Shown: positions 42,901 through 56,784 of the stretch, piece after piece | Numbering within the stretch: the first letter of the stretch is position 1 | Layout: each line of letters opens with the position of its first letter | NCBI RefSeq assembly: GCF_963675165.1 | Contig: NC_087385.1 | Span: 3,534,501 to 3,598,500 of the forward strand | Direction of reading: 5' to 3' | DNA from: Halichondria panicea | Taxonomy: Eukaryota > Porifera > Demospongiae > Suberitida > Halichondriidae | Length of the DNA: 64,000 nt | Position numbers and translations under genes: made by a program | The notes under the pieces: model-generated | Told to the model about the DNA's origin: nothing | Database searches by the model: none | What the model saw: only the letters and a program-made list of their open reading frames with translations

Positions 42901-45900
42901 CACGAGCCTCTTCCACTGGGAACACCTGCAATTACATGTTGTGACATCCTGGCTATTCTATGTATAAAGCTTCAGGAGATTCTTACCATAAAACAACTAG
43001 CTTTAGTGTATTAAAAAAATCAAACTGATCCAATTAATGTTTGTACATAATTATACCAAAAATTGCACATTGTGTAACTACATGCAGTATGCATGGTGAC
43101 TTACCTGCCAACTCCTGAGTCTATCATCCAACATTGTAACAAGGTTCTCTGTCTTGACATTCACAGACTCTTGCCCGTCCTTCAGACACTCTAGTGTGTC
43201 AGCTATGTATTGCTGGTCTGCAGACACTACGAGTTCATTAAGGTCATCTCCAACGTGTACAGCGGCGTTGAGGGGAGCTTTCTTGGAGCGAGTGTCTTGA
43301 AGAAGATTCTGGGCATTGTCAAGGCTGGTATTAGTGACTGACGCATTGCCTGACACGACTCGATCAGATACCAACTCTTCATTTGCCCAATCGATCCACT
43401 CAGAAAGTTCATGTGACTGTTTCTTGAATTCTTCCCAGTATGGAATAGACTCTTGGAGATGACTGATGTATGTGTCCTCAGATGAGAGTAGTAATTGATA
43501 GCGTGCACAGAAATCTTCTGCTTCAGCTTTGAGAGGTTCGCGGTTTTCTTTACGTGAATGCTCAACAAGGAAGGTTATGGTTCTTTTTATGAATTCACAC
43601 TCTTTCTGGTGATTTTGGATTTCAGTCAACAGTTGCTACCGAACACAGGCAATAAAAATGTTATCATCAGTTGTACATTAAAGCATTTTTTCAAGGACTG
43701 TAATTTGTGCAGAGTGGTACATGTACATTTAGCATACAACATTACTGTACATGGTACGTGCTTAGCTCACCTTGTGCGTTTCAATCTCCTGCTCAATTAC
43801 TGCCACATCCCCCTCAGTCCGAACTTTGTCAGCAGCTGCTAATTCACAGGTCTCCAGCCAACCAAACTCCTCCCTCCTGATTCGGATCACATGACGCATT
43901 TCAGCATGGGTGGACTCCAGGTGGAGCATGGTCTCACTGAGCAACTTAACCAGTGAGCCCCAATGCTGGTTGACATCATTCCACCTGTACAAAAACATAG
44001 CATGTACGTTACACTGCAAGCACGATCAACCAATTTCTGAAACAGAACACCGGGATACAGGTTTTCATTTTCTAAAACATACCTTGAGTCAACATCACTG
44101 GTTCCATTCTTCTTGACCCCATCCTCCTTCCTGAGTTTGTCTGCTAATTTCTGGATCTCAGTAATACCCTCCTTCTTGTTAGACATTGTATCGGTGAACT
44201 CCTGCAATCGTTGCAATGGGATTGAGTCGTATGCACTTGAGTACTATTTAATACCACCCGACAGGCAACACATGCGCACACATACATGTAGCATGTTACA
44301 TGATATGGCATTAACAACCAAAGCCCAAAAAATACACACATATTTATTGAGTACGCAATACAATTTATATAAATTTAACCTTGCAAGCCTGTATATAGTC
44401 CTCCACTCCTTCGTCTCCCTTAGTAGTAACCTGTTTGGAGAATTTGTTAGCTTCATCCGTGATCCAGTCCAAGAGACCTTTGACTTCTGACTCGTACTTG
44501 TTCCACAGTGCTATCAGTTCAAGCAGATCATCGCACCTGAATACAGCGTAGGGGATGCTAAGATGTAAATCAATATTGCAGATACATACATGATTGTGTA
44601 GGTTGAGTTCATTTTGAAAGCAAGATATAGCAAAGTGTGCACTCTCAATCATCTAGGGAAAAAACTTGTTGGTGCCTACATGTACATGTCACCACATAAT
44701 CTCATGCAATCTCATGAACTTTCTGCTGAAACGGGTACTGTATTTAGACTAACTTTGATAGAATTCAAATTTTCTTGGGAAACGGAATTTTAACACCATG
44801 TAGTACCTTTTAGTGAGAGCTTCTACACACTGAGTCCACCTGTTGCCTAGTCCCACCATCATCTCATCCAGGACATCACTTGGCTTGTACTGGTCTGACA
44901 GCCGCTTGGCCTCAGGGCACAGCGACAGGTAGTCTTCTGTATGGGTCTCTACATCACGCATGAAATCCTACAAAACATGTGCACTGTATAATTATAATGA
45001 ATGTATGAAAATATCAACTGAATACATCCGACAGTGCTCTTACATAAAATTCATCCAATTGCAGCTGTATCGTTCCAATCGGCTTCTTGACATCCTTCAT
45101 GTCAGTCAGGCTCTTCTCAATAATTTCTAGCCACTGTACAAAACTGTCCACTTTCTTTTGAAAGTCCTGACAAGCTGACAATGCTTCTTCACAAAGCTCT
45201 AGTCTTTCCACAGATTCTTGAGAGAGGGTGGAAAATCGGGCATCCATATCTTTGGACTTAGTCAATATATCAGCTCCAGAGTTGTCCTGACACTCTTTGA
45301 GGAGGTTGGTTGACTCACTAACTACATCCTCGGGCTCCCTCTTTTTCTCCAGCAGCTCATCATCCAGAGTCTGCAGGAGGAACAGTGTACCTCATCATCT
45401 ATTTACAGTGTAGCTACATTTAGTTTACATATACATGAGCGTATGTAATCAGGTCGCACACATCCAGTGACACAATTATACCCTCTAAAATTATTGAGGT
45501 GCTACATTTACGTACTAAAGCGAGGCTTTAGGCACTCACCTGGAGGATCTCCCCCTGTTCCTTAAGTCTAGTGAGGTTGGCCCCAATGGGTCCACACTCA
45601 GTGAAGGTGGTCTCTCGCTGTGCTACCCACTCCTCTAGACCATCACAAGACACCCAGAATGACTTGATACGGGGCATCAGAGCCTGACACACTGAAGGAG
45701 AAAAGGAGTTATTTGTTACACAATGTTACTCTGTATTATATACACAGCTATAAAAACTAGAGAGCAAGTAGCAGCCGAACATATTACAGTCTTCACTACA
45801 CAATAGGCACTGATATACTGTATGACAAGACAGTCACCTTTCTCCCTCTTGTCTTTGTCTTCCTCCAGCCTCGTCCACAACTGGTTCATTTCAGACATCT

Positions 45901-48900
45901 TTCTTTCCACCACCACCACATTGGGACCAGATAACGTTTGTTTGAGGGCGGCCACTGCCTGGGTCAGTGACTCAATCATCACCACCTGGCCCTCCATCTC
46001 AGTTTCCAAGTCCTACAAAAATCCCTAATATGCACTGTACTTGTATGAATACGAAACCAATGTTCACCACAGTATGGGGAGTGAATTGACTTGACTAGTA
46101 AAGAGCTAAAATGGTTATGCACATGTACAAAGTAAGCATCTAGGGTAAAAAGCTGTTTCAGTACAGTATACATACATGTCTTAGGATGAAAATCAGCCCC
46201 ACTTACCTTCAGTAGCTGTAGATGTTCCTTGAGTGCAGTTAGATTTGCTGGTGGAGGAGAGGCTAGTATCTCAAGTTTTAGCTTCCCCTCGATCCAGTCA
46301 GTCATGGCTTGCAACGACTCAAAGAATGTCTGAATAGAACCTCCATTGATCTCCAATTGATGCTCCCTCTCTACAATGAGCTCCTGGATCTTGGACCACT
46401 TTTTGGATATAGAGCCTAAACGCTTCTTAACATAGGGCAGTGGCACTTGGGAAGCAAAATCATCGTCAACTGCAAAACATTGCATGTAAAAAAACTGGAA
46501 GATGAGCACCATAGAAAATTAGAGAAAACTTTTTACATTTTTGATACAAATACATGCATACATTTAAGTCAAAATGGTCACGTGGATGTACATGTAATAT
46601 TGAGCTGAAATAGAACAGCTTGATTGAGACAACTACCTGAGAATGGAGGTGGTGAAGGTTCTGAGGGAGAGGGAAGGTTACCACCACTCTCATCGGGGAT
46701 CAGGTGATCCCCCCATTTGTCACTGTTGGCCATCAAGCTCTCATACTCAAGAGTGTGAGCCGATACCTTCTGCAGGTACCCCTGTATTAAAACAAGTAGT
46801 ATGGGTGACAAACATGAATCACAAGCATTTGAAGCACTATGGTACCCACACTTTGTACTCATAACACCTTTGTTACCTCCAATCTGTTCTTGTGTCGACT
46901 TATAATCTCATCCGAAGCCTTGGCCTGAATGCGTACGCACACTTCATCATAGAGTGTGCTATGAAACTCGTTCAACCAGTTGGCAAAATCAGTCAGAAGA
47001 TTTATAAACGAGTCAAACAGGCTGGCCCCCTCTGTCAACACACCCACACGCATCTCCACGCCTTCACACAGAGTCTTGAACCGCTGCTGTATATCGGTGG
47101 CTTGGTCAGTGATCTCCCCGGGAGGCGATCCCCTGGTCGTTATCTCATCAATAATGTTCCTACTGGTGGAAGTGAGGGCATTCAGCAGCACCTGCTTCTC
47201 TTTACACTCAGACTGGAGCTCCTGAGGTTACAAAGTGTATACAGTGAAGTGATTGTATGTAAGTTGCGTGTTGTCATTCCCTAGATTCATGATGTGTGTG
47301 CTCAGTTTTTGTAAAGTATGTAGATGAATGGGCCACTACTACGAATTCATATAGACATTACCTGGTTGTGCGCACAATTAGTGCTCGAATAAGAACACGT
47401 ACAAAATAACTTTCTTCACAGCATGTAATGTATGCATGGTAAACTTCTAGGCTTTGCTAAATCTTTCTATCATACATGTATATGTAATAAACTAATAACC
47501 CTACCTGAACATCAATCAACAGCTCAGCAGGTGAGACGAGAGGTGGTTGTGTGCTCTCGGCTCTGGCCACTAGCTGCTGCAGTCGAGTCTCCGCCCCCTC
47601 CAACCATCGACTCAGGTCGTCATAGTTATCATAATACTCAGCCCACCACTGTATGAAGAGGGTAAGTCTCATCCTGGCTCTCTCAGTATTAGAGCTCAGT
47701 GTTTCCACTTCATCTGCCAGCAATCGGTTCACTCGGGAAATCTGTATAAAGAACAATAAAACTTTACCTGTTAAGAGTCATTGCTGGAAGAATTTAGTAC
47801 ATGAGCAACCCCATTTCGATTCATTCTTGGTACAATACCCTGTACGTATGGTATCGACCTACATATCCATGTTATTAACAGATTTATACCTTATGTTTGT
47901 GCTCGAGGTTCAAAAATCACATAATTATATTATTACTGGGTTCGAAACCCATTCTATCTTTTAGTGGTACTTTTAGTACCCCACTGGTTAATTAATTGGT
48001 CACTCTACTTTCTATAAAACAGAGTTACATCCAACACTGAAACATACTGCCGAAAATTACATCCCTAATAACCTTAACTAATGACAAGCATACTAGTCTA
48101 TATGTGACTTGCATAAACATAAACGTCTTGTTGGTGGCAGCAATTCTATTGCCTTTTACCTCCTGATATGGAGGCAGTGTGAACTCCTCCTGCTCCCCAA
48201 TGTCATCCATGGTATGTTCACAATCCTCAGCCACTGCCCCAAGGTCATATGCCTCAGCACTAAGACCCTCAAAGAAATCACCAGACAATTTCAGCTGTAG
48301 TAACAAAAACATGAGATTATGAAATGAGTGGCAACGCTAAAGGAAGTGTAAACAGACAATTTTTTTTTATCTCAAACCTCAAACCGTGGCACAATCGTAA
48401 TACCTTGAAGGATTTTAATATAATGTAACCGATGTACATGTTATGTATGTAAAGTGCTGTTTATCCAGAAATTAACCCCCAATCCCCAATCAAATTGAAA
48501 TACGAATCGATAAAGCACGTCATAATTACTAAATACTTCATGAAGTGTATGAGACACAGACATTTCTCACAATACATGTCATGTACATGTAAACTGTACG
48601 ACTCTACCTCAAGGTCTGCCAGAACTTCTTCAAGCTCTTCCTGTCCCCCCACCAACTCCATCGCCTTTGAAACTATACTTCTCCCGTCTTGCATGCTCTG
48701 CAACAATTGCAATTGCAAATAAAATACATTGATGATGGGCTGTAGTGCATCTGAGGTGGTCTGCAGCTTGAGCCTGTTCTCCTGCAGTCTCTGTTTCTCC
48801 AAAATAGTAGCAGGGAGCTCTAGAGAGGAGGCAGACTTCCGCATGCCTGGACTGGTCTCTTGTTGCACCTGTCTCTGTAAGAGGTCCTCTTCAATGTCAG

Positions 48901-51900
48901 TGCAATCGTTCTCAAGTTGGTCAAGCTCCTCCTGTAAACAAAGAACCTTTGACACCAACAAAATAGCAAAATTACAAGTACATATACGCGGCAAAACACA
49001 AAGAAAACTATTCCTAAGCTTGAACAATGAGTCTGAATGACAACACACTACAAAAGAGTTGCATATGTACATGTACATATACTTGACATTGGGGACAACG
49101 AATGTATAGTCGAACGCCCTCCAAGTAGGTAAGTACAGGTAGCAACTCAAGCATACAAGTATTAGCATAATAACCTGACTGGCCACGAGAATGTCAGCCT
49201 CCTTGAGCAGCTCAGCAGCGTTGTTATCAAACAGCTTGGCGAGAGGGAAGCCCTCCACAAAGATGACCTTCTGTGAGACCAGTTCCTCTGCCTGCCTCAC
49301 CATCCCAGACATCTTCTGCAGCTTCATCATTATCCAGTCATTGTACTCACTGCAAAACCAGAAAGAGATTAATCAGTGCAACTGGGACGAGTTGAACAAT
49401 GACCACTCTCAAATCCTCCTCTGCCAGCAAAATGTAGCCGCGGCCTCTCATCAAGCATATACGGTAAGCTGAGTTGGCATAACTCTAAAGTACTACCTCA
49501 AAGAAGTGTAAGGTAATCACCAGTATGCTATGGTGTCATTCGGTAATATGAGGTACACAAATTGGGAACAGGTATAGTAAGTAACACAGCATCAAGTATC
49601 CTTTGTACGGTATACATGTAGGCTGGTAGAATAGTACTGAAAACTGACATTAGCACGTATATCTAACAGTGACTACCAAGTCAGGAAACCACATGTAGTC
49701 TAGAGAAGTGTTTAGACGTTTACAGAGAATGAGAAAACAAAATGAACTGCTCAATTGGAGAAAGAATGAAGACACCCAGTCTCTTGCATGAAGTACATCT
49801 ATAATCTATAATCTATACTCAAATCTGTACCTGACGAGAAGTTTAAAGCTGTCACTGACGTTGTCTCTGAGAGGGTGCCACAGCACCTGGAGTCGAGATA
49901 AATCACTCCTTATCCCGTCCCTGTTGCCTATTTTCTTATTAGACAACAGGCTCTCCCCTGTGGCAACCAGACGGTTGTACTGGACCTCCATATTAGTGAG
50001 CTGCTCTTGGTAAGTCTATAGGAAATGTCGAAGCACAGAGTAAATATTGGCGTAATTTACAAACTTTCCACTACTTCTTACTTATTACATGTATGATTGT
50101 ATTCGCAGACACACACTTAAGTTATAATTGCGTACAATGCAGACATACGCGAACTGATTTGATCACTTAATTACCATGTATGTGGTAAGGATGGTGTTGT
50201 CTCCATTGGATGACTCTAATGGCTCAGTTCCTACCATTTTGGTCATCTGGCTAATGAAGGACTGGGTCCCCCCATACATTCCAGTGAACGCCTTCCAGTC
50301 TATCAGCACCTGTACATGTCGAAGACAAATGTGCAATGCATCGTGCACCTAAAACTGTATAACTAAAATGTTTTGCGAGCATCAAACATGCGTGTTTATG
50401 ACATTGCAAAAATAAGATTGCAAAACTTACATGTACTTGGATGGCATCACGATCCTTACTGATTGCAAAAGGTAGATAACAAAATGTTCTGCTATATAAT
50501 ATTTGGCTCAGTCGTAAAACATTGTAGTGCTACGGTAGTATGGGTGCCGGCCTACACACTGTCAATGTACATGTAAACCATTACATATGGGGCATCTTTT
50601 TAAACAGCTTGTGATGTACATGCAACTCTACAATTATTATATTGCAACAACTGAATGAAAAGTTTAGTACATTGTACTGGACTCACTAGAACCATGTATC
50701 AACCATAAAACCAACTACCAATCCATCTTGATCCAAAAACCTTTGGTGTGCAAGCTAGTACATGTACACACAATCCACACATGCATTTCACTGCATTCAC
50801 TCTCCCATGCTCACCTTCTTGACAGCTGACTCCAGCGTATCGATAGCACCAGTGTTTTGTGTGACCAGGTCAGAGAAGCGCTGTTCAAAGGAAGAGAGTT
50901 TCTGGTCTATCGATTGAGCAGCCTCCCCGCCCTCCACCATCTTCTGCATCATTATATCACCATGCTCAAACAGCTCTGTGAACTGGCTCTCATACGATGG
51001 CAGCTGCTTCTTTAGTGCCTGCATTGGGAAAGGAAGCAAACATTAATTCATGAGGTAGCCAATTAACTAAGTGTCTATGCCAGTGTTCCATCAAGACATT
51101 AATTTTTGCAAACGGGTGACACACCTAATGCAAGCTACGAATGTGGTGGGGTGGGATGTTTCCATCAAAATTATACTCTCAGACATGTATTTCTGGCACA
51201 GTATATATAAACATTCTATTACTAACCGTGATCGTTTGGTAGCATTCTTCTGTCTCTTTGATGTCATAACCATACGTTTCCTTAGCAACTAGTTCCTCAA
51301 CATGATCTAACCAGTCACTCAATTGACCACACCCACTCTGGAAGGTAGTCCACAGTGATAGACATTCCACTAGGAAGGCCTTTTGTTGAGTTACCTACAG
51401 TAAAGACAGTGGAAACAGTATGTCATACACACTAACGAGTGAATATAAATCACTATTTAACTCACTCTCTCCTTGATAGTTTCATACGCTTGAGTTAGCC
51501 TCTCCACAACTTGACCACAGACTCTAGACGTTGCTCCCTTTGGCCACACCTCTACTAACTTTGTCAGTAGATCCTGCATCTCTGCCAATTGCTCATTTTT
51601 CTTCTTCTCAAAGATTCCATTCTCAAAGTAGTCCTATGAAAGGAGAAAACTATATGCACTGCGTATCAGCATTAATATACATGGACAAATACGCAAATAC
51701 GTATATTTGTCTGAGTTGTAACAGCACATTATAAGAATACGTTCATCTAAAGTTTGACAACAAATTCTCACCAACAGAGCATTCATACTGACAGATACCT
51801 CCTCCGCCGTCAGCAGAAGATTGGGCTGGGCTTCCAGCTCTTGCTTGACTTCCAAAATGCTGGCTCTTACAGTCTAGAAAGTAAAACATGCCTTATATGT

Positions 51901-54900
51901 ACATGCAGTATGATCATGCATACACAACAGTTAGTAGCTGCTACCAGTCCTACGATTACGGCACAGTTACTTGTATGGAGTCCTCACCCGTTGTTGATTC
52001 TCAAACTGTAGCTGTGATAATCTAGCAGTCAGTGACTCTGCGGCTAGGTCCCACACCGTCTCTACCCAGCCCACCCTCCTCAGCAGTTCTTCCTCTTGTC
52101 CACTGCTGCTCAGTATCAAAGCCACCTTAGAGAGAGCATCACGAATTCCTGCCTCTTGCATTGGGAGCTCATCCTGTGCAGTCTGTGCAAGGGCAGAAAT
52201 GAGGGTAAAAGTTCAATAGTGTCATGGATACTATAATATAAACAATGTATTCAACTACAGTATACATGTTTTGTACATGTAAGTAAACTGTAAACAAAAT
52301 GTCAAAACATGAATTAATGTGTGCAGTAGATACATGGGCTTCATCTAGGATTAAATGTTTGGAGGGGGAGGTTTGGGCGTACGTAAATATGCCGCAAAAT
52401 GTTTGACCACACCCTCTATTACATGCTAGTGTATCTAGTTACATGTTGCACATCATACACAGTATTAATGTGGTGATGTCATTATTCTACAACATTTTAG
52501 GGGGAAGGTTCACCCCTGCCCCCCCCCCATTAGATGAAACCTTGTACATGTACCATTAGTGCCTGCAGAAGTATGGTGATGTTCTCGGGTGTGAGTGTCG
52601 TGATTTCATGAGGTAGGTGCTGGTCGAGGGTGGCGTCATGGATCATTGATAGTAGCTCTACACTCTCACTCCACCCACTGCTATCACTCTCGTCTACATA
52701 GACACACATTGCCAAACCAGTTAACACTGTGCTTAAAGTGGGAAAAGTGCCTCACTTTCATACGATCCACTGCCCTCTTCCCTGCTAGAACTACCTTCTT
52801 CTTCACTAACATCGTCCCCAACACTGACAGATTCAGGAAGCCCTTGAGGTTCTCTAACTTGATCTTTCCTTACCCCTATAGCTTGGACTGTACTGCCAGA
52901 GCCTGTGCTCTCAGCTCCTGAAAGAAAATAGTGCACAAGATCATACTGCTGTAAAAAGCAAAGGGGCCAGAAAAAGATTTTTGTTGGTGCACAATTCAAA
53001 TTGTAGGGGATAAAATAGCTTGGAGGCGCATTTGGCACACAATTATAGTGAAGAAAATTTAGATTGCTCAGTTACGACACTATAATTGGGGGGTGCCTTT
53101 ATTAGTACTGCATGTACATACGTGTGTGCATACAGTTTGAGAAAATGAGGGATTTGCACTACAGTAACGCACCGACTACTGTGTCACTGTCAACATCACT
53201 ACCCTCCACACCAATCCCAGTCACAGCATCTAAGTCAGTGCTTCTCTGCTGTATATGTTGCTGTACATGTATAAACTGTTTTGGCGAGGTTAGCTTTTCA
53301 TCCAGATCAGTTTCTTGTTCAAATGGAGGTCCAATGGCCACCATCTCATCCAAGTCTGTCTCTCCCTGCAGTTGAGGCCCTACACAGTGACAAAATTAGA
53401 AAATCAACACAAACAACAACTGAATATACACAGTCATGCATGGATTCTCAAAACATACTGGTACAACGCATACTTTGTATCAGATATACACGCACAAGCT
53501 ACTGTAACATTGCAATGTACAATGCATGTACCATCCACTGGACTGAACACTCGCTGTGTGATTTGTTCCATGTATTCATCATCCCCTAGATCAGCATCCA
53601 CCGAGGTTTCCAGGGCAACGTGGTCATGTTCCGCTCCTACACTGCTACCACTGTCTGATAAGAGAAGGTCTTCACTCGAGTCATAGCCAAAATTCGGGTC
53701 TGGAATTTACATGTAGAGCACAGGAACTTATCACAATTAACATACATGTACCTGTAGCACGACCGTGCATCTATTTGCACTACAATGCATAAATGGAAAG
53801 TACGCATGTACAGTACATAATTATTATCTGAAAACTAGCACTACTTTTTAAAAGTACACTAGCAGCTCATGCTAAGTCCAAAACTGGGCTCTTGCATGTC
53901 CTTGCAGATAATAATATAGTCACTTGATTACTTGATACAGGGTGCATCCATACCTTGGTCATCAAATATGACTTGCTGCCCACTTGCATAACCCCCTCCC
54001 TCAACATCCCTAACTGGCTCTTGACAGAGGAGAGAGTAGAACCCAGTCAGCCAATGTTCCACATCGCTCAGTTCTTTCAAGTAATTCTCTCTCTGTAGCC
54101 ATTGTACAAACAATAATAAAATATTGGCACTTGTACGAACACAAGTAAAACATATGAAACCACCCAGTTGTGTAAAAGTCACCACCCCCAACCTGCGCTC
54201 ACTTTCTCCTTTTGGAACATGTCCAGTTCTTCTATCTTATTCTCCAGTCGTCTCTCTAAGTCCTGACAGAAAAGCAACTGTGTAGTTGCTGAGTTGCATA
54301 TGCTCTCACTCTCTCTGTACGCCTAATAGAAATGAAATTGAAATTGAAACACTTGCTTAGAGTAAATGTAGTTTTAAGGAACCACAAACACAGAGATTGG
54401 CCCATAGATATAATTATGCTACAGCTGTATGTTTGGTTCGAGACAATTCCAAGCAAAAGTGTGTACATGCTGACCTGTGACTTCGGGCTGATTGAGTCTT
54501 GCTCTATCTGTTGTACTTGCTTTTGGACAAAAGATGCTTGTCTTGTTGGTCGGGGGGCATCCAATATAGTCTGAAGTCCAGCGTCACATGACGCTATCGT
54601 TTTACGTACATCCTACATGTATATTTACATAAACAATGTATGTACACTGACAAAAAAAATGAAAAGGTACTCTCAACTAAGAAATACAAGGATGAAATTT
54701 TGCTCTTCGCTTAATATGCAAGGTGTACAGTACATCCATTAGTAACAGTGACATATATGATCTTGGAAGAAATGACAATACTGTACATGTACACACAATG
54801 TGTGTCAACATGCTCATACAAAATGAAGCATAAATCAGCACATCAATAAGGGAAGAAAGCGTCATTAGGACATACATGTATATCCTACATGTATATGCAC

Positions 54901-56371
54901 TTCCCTACAGTTGCCTAGGATGCCCATGGTCTAGAAGTAGTCTGTGCCTTCATTCGGGCTAGGCTGCCAAAAATCAAATCTACTTACATGTAGTTGCTTT
55001 TGTTTGCTCTACATGTATAGCTGGAGTCTTGACGACGATAAAAAAGCGCTTGCTTAGTGGGCTGATTTCAACAGAGTGGATCTCGATCGTTGCTGCTTTG
55101 TCTGACTCTGGGTACGAGTGGTAACAGCTGTTTGTGTGGCTCAGAGGAAGTTCATGCAGGGCAGGGCAGGGCTCAGAGTCTCTGCCAGATCAGCTTTTCT
55201 ATAACAGCCAGTTCATGAGCAATTTGTTCAAGCACAACTAGATTACGGATTCGGTAATTATAGAACGGTTGATAGAGCAAGCTTTTCGATGTTTTCTTTT
55301 TGCTTTCTGATACTCTTGTAATGTGTAGTTACCATCGTGGTAGAGGAGTAAATGCGCAACGTATAGCCAGTCAAGTAGGATATATGCAAAAATGTAACTC
55401 ATACCATGGTTACTGGTATCGTAAACCAACCTTGCCCTAAGGCTCAGTGGGTTTACTGCCATAAATCCTTAGAACCGTGGTAACTATAACATGTCCACCA
55501 AATTCACACACAGCTCTTAGACTATCACCTTCACAGAGTCGAGCAGCGTCTGTGTGTCAGGATAGCTCCAGTCTTTGTCCACCTTTTGTCCCAAAGTCTG
55601 CTCAACATCTTCAAGAGTCTGCTGAATGTCCTCCAGCTTTTCCTTGTGGATAGATATTATCTCCTGGTACACAACATGGTGGGAAATCAAAGTAATCATC
55701 GAGACCAGACCCCGTGCAACACACTTACTTTAAACGAAGTGTCTTGCTTGATGGAGAGAGATCGATAAAGATCGTCAAATGAGAAAGACAGTTTTAATTG
55801 ATTAACTGCAGGGTCCGATTTCTTAGTGTGAACAGCATCAAAAATATCCTGTACATGTAGTAAAGTTTACGAATCAAGCAAATTACTCATAACATGCCAA
55901 GGTATTACCGTATAAATGTACTGTACTTCAATCAATAGTCATGCCTTGACTCAAGATCAACCAAATTCTACACATATTGCATACTATGTAGTGTACTGAC
56001 AGAGTGCTAGTGAGGCACAGACTTAACAAAGAAAGTACATGCACCTGCAGCTGTTGTATGGTGTTGAGTAAGGTTTGGTAGTCGGTGGAAGAGCTGGGAA
56101 TGTCCTTGAGCCTGGACTGGATACTGCGGTACCATTGCCCAATATCCTGCAACCAACACATCTACAGTGTCATCATAATTATGCCCACCCTAATAGGCCT
56201 ATAAATCAAAACAGTACTAATACTAGGTCAACCAGTGCTCAGACACAAGATTAAGAGTGTTGGTTTGCTGACCTCCTTGGCCTGAGGCTCGCCTCCGAGA
56301 TGGATCCAACTCTCATCTACAGAGGTACCAGGAGAGTCCTTCACTATAACACTATCATTATCAGACATCAT
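39979..56371 (-). CDS. Giant spectrin-repeat-like protein with C-terminal membrane anchor (nesprin-like)
   Basis: Forty exons, first 56371-56273 and last 40320-39979. Others in order include 56146-56045, 55848-55729, 55663-55529, 54612-54475, 54322-54203, 54092-53954, 53699-53532, 53379-53173, 52917-52756, 52173-51988, 48931-48608, 47221-46877, 45370-45044, 43635-43105, 41844-41518, 41340-41023 and 40651-40454. All phases agree and total 2,592 residues. The start, MSDNDSVIV after a double Met, has no calponin-homology domain. Most of the chain is long helices with spaced Trp and Leu typical of spectrin repeats (FVQWLEIIEKSL, LLDWITDEANKF, FANWLNEFHSTL). Residues 285-463 are acidic and Ser-rich. 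The last exon has a charged helix, then a 19-residue hydrophobic span at about 2561-2579 and the short tail GYNREGKPKVFVM. This topology is that of nesprins, which link the nuclear envelope to the cytoskeleton, but no Pro-Pro-Pro KASH terminus is present. Orthology to any one nesprin is not claimed. Confidence 0.8.
40748..40932. repeat. Palindromic repeat in spectrin-repeat gene intron
   Basis: It begins TACTGTATAGCGCGAAATTTT and ends AAAACTTCGCGCTTTATGGTA. It is a relative of the repeat at 9607-9783, with shared AATTTTCGTGTAGGAGTGCT. Confidence 0.65.
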
Positions 56372-56784
56372 AGGCTAGGCTGTTTTTGAAGAGCCAAAGC
56401 ATAATTCCAATTAATGCACAACAACGTAGTCCAGTGCAGTATAACCGCGGCCCTCGATTATAGCGATTTTGCAGACCACCAGACTATAATCTGCTCTTGA
56501 GCCCCCCCCCCACCCAACAGTTTTGCCTGTATACTGGTATTTTGTGTATCGTTATTAATTTGTCACTCCTACACTAACTCTACCTGACACTTTCATTTCC
56601 GACAAAATAATTAGCTAAATCTCCCAACACTGTCCCCATGTCCAATGACATGCGTAGACTATAGAAACACCGTGACTATAATGAACTATGGGAATGATAT
56701 TGGCACGAGCTCGTGCAATGGAAATTGATTGAAGCACAAATCAAAAAGCTAAAACGCAGTCACTACCTGTAGTCAGTAGCCTGC
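56372..56784. other. Spacer between GTF2A1 and the spectrin-repeat gene
   Basis: These 413 bp lie between the GTF2A1 stop and the start codon of the next gene on the same (minus) strand. The spacer must hold the GTF2A1 3' UTR and the promoter of the giant gene. A C-rich tract sits near 56500-56515. No coding frame or recognised motif. Confidence 0.5.

Noticed and set aside
47930-47955. GGTTCGAAACCC, resembling a tRNA B box
   Set aside because: No matching A box, acceptor stem or anticodon arm around it.
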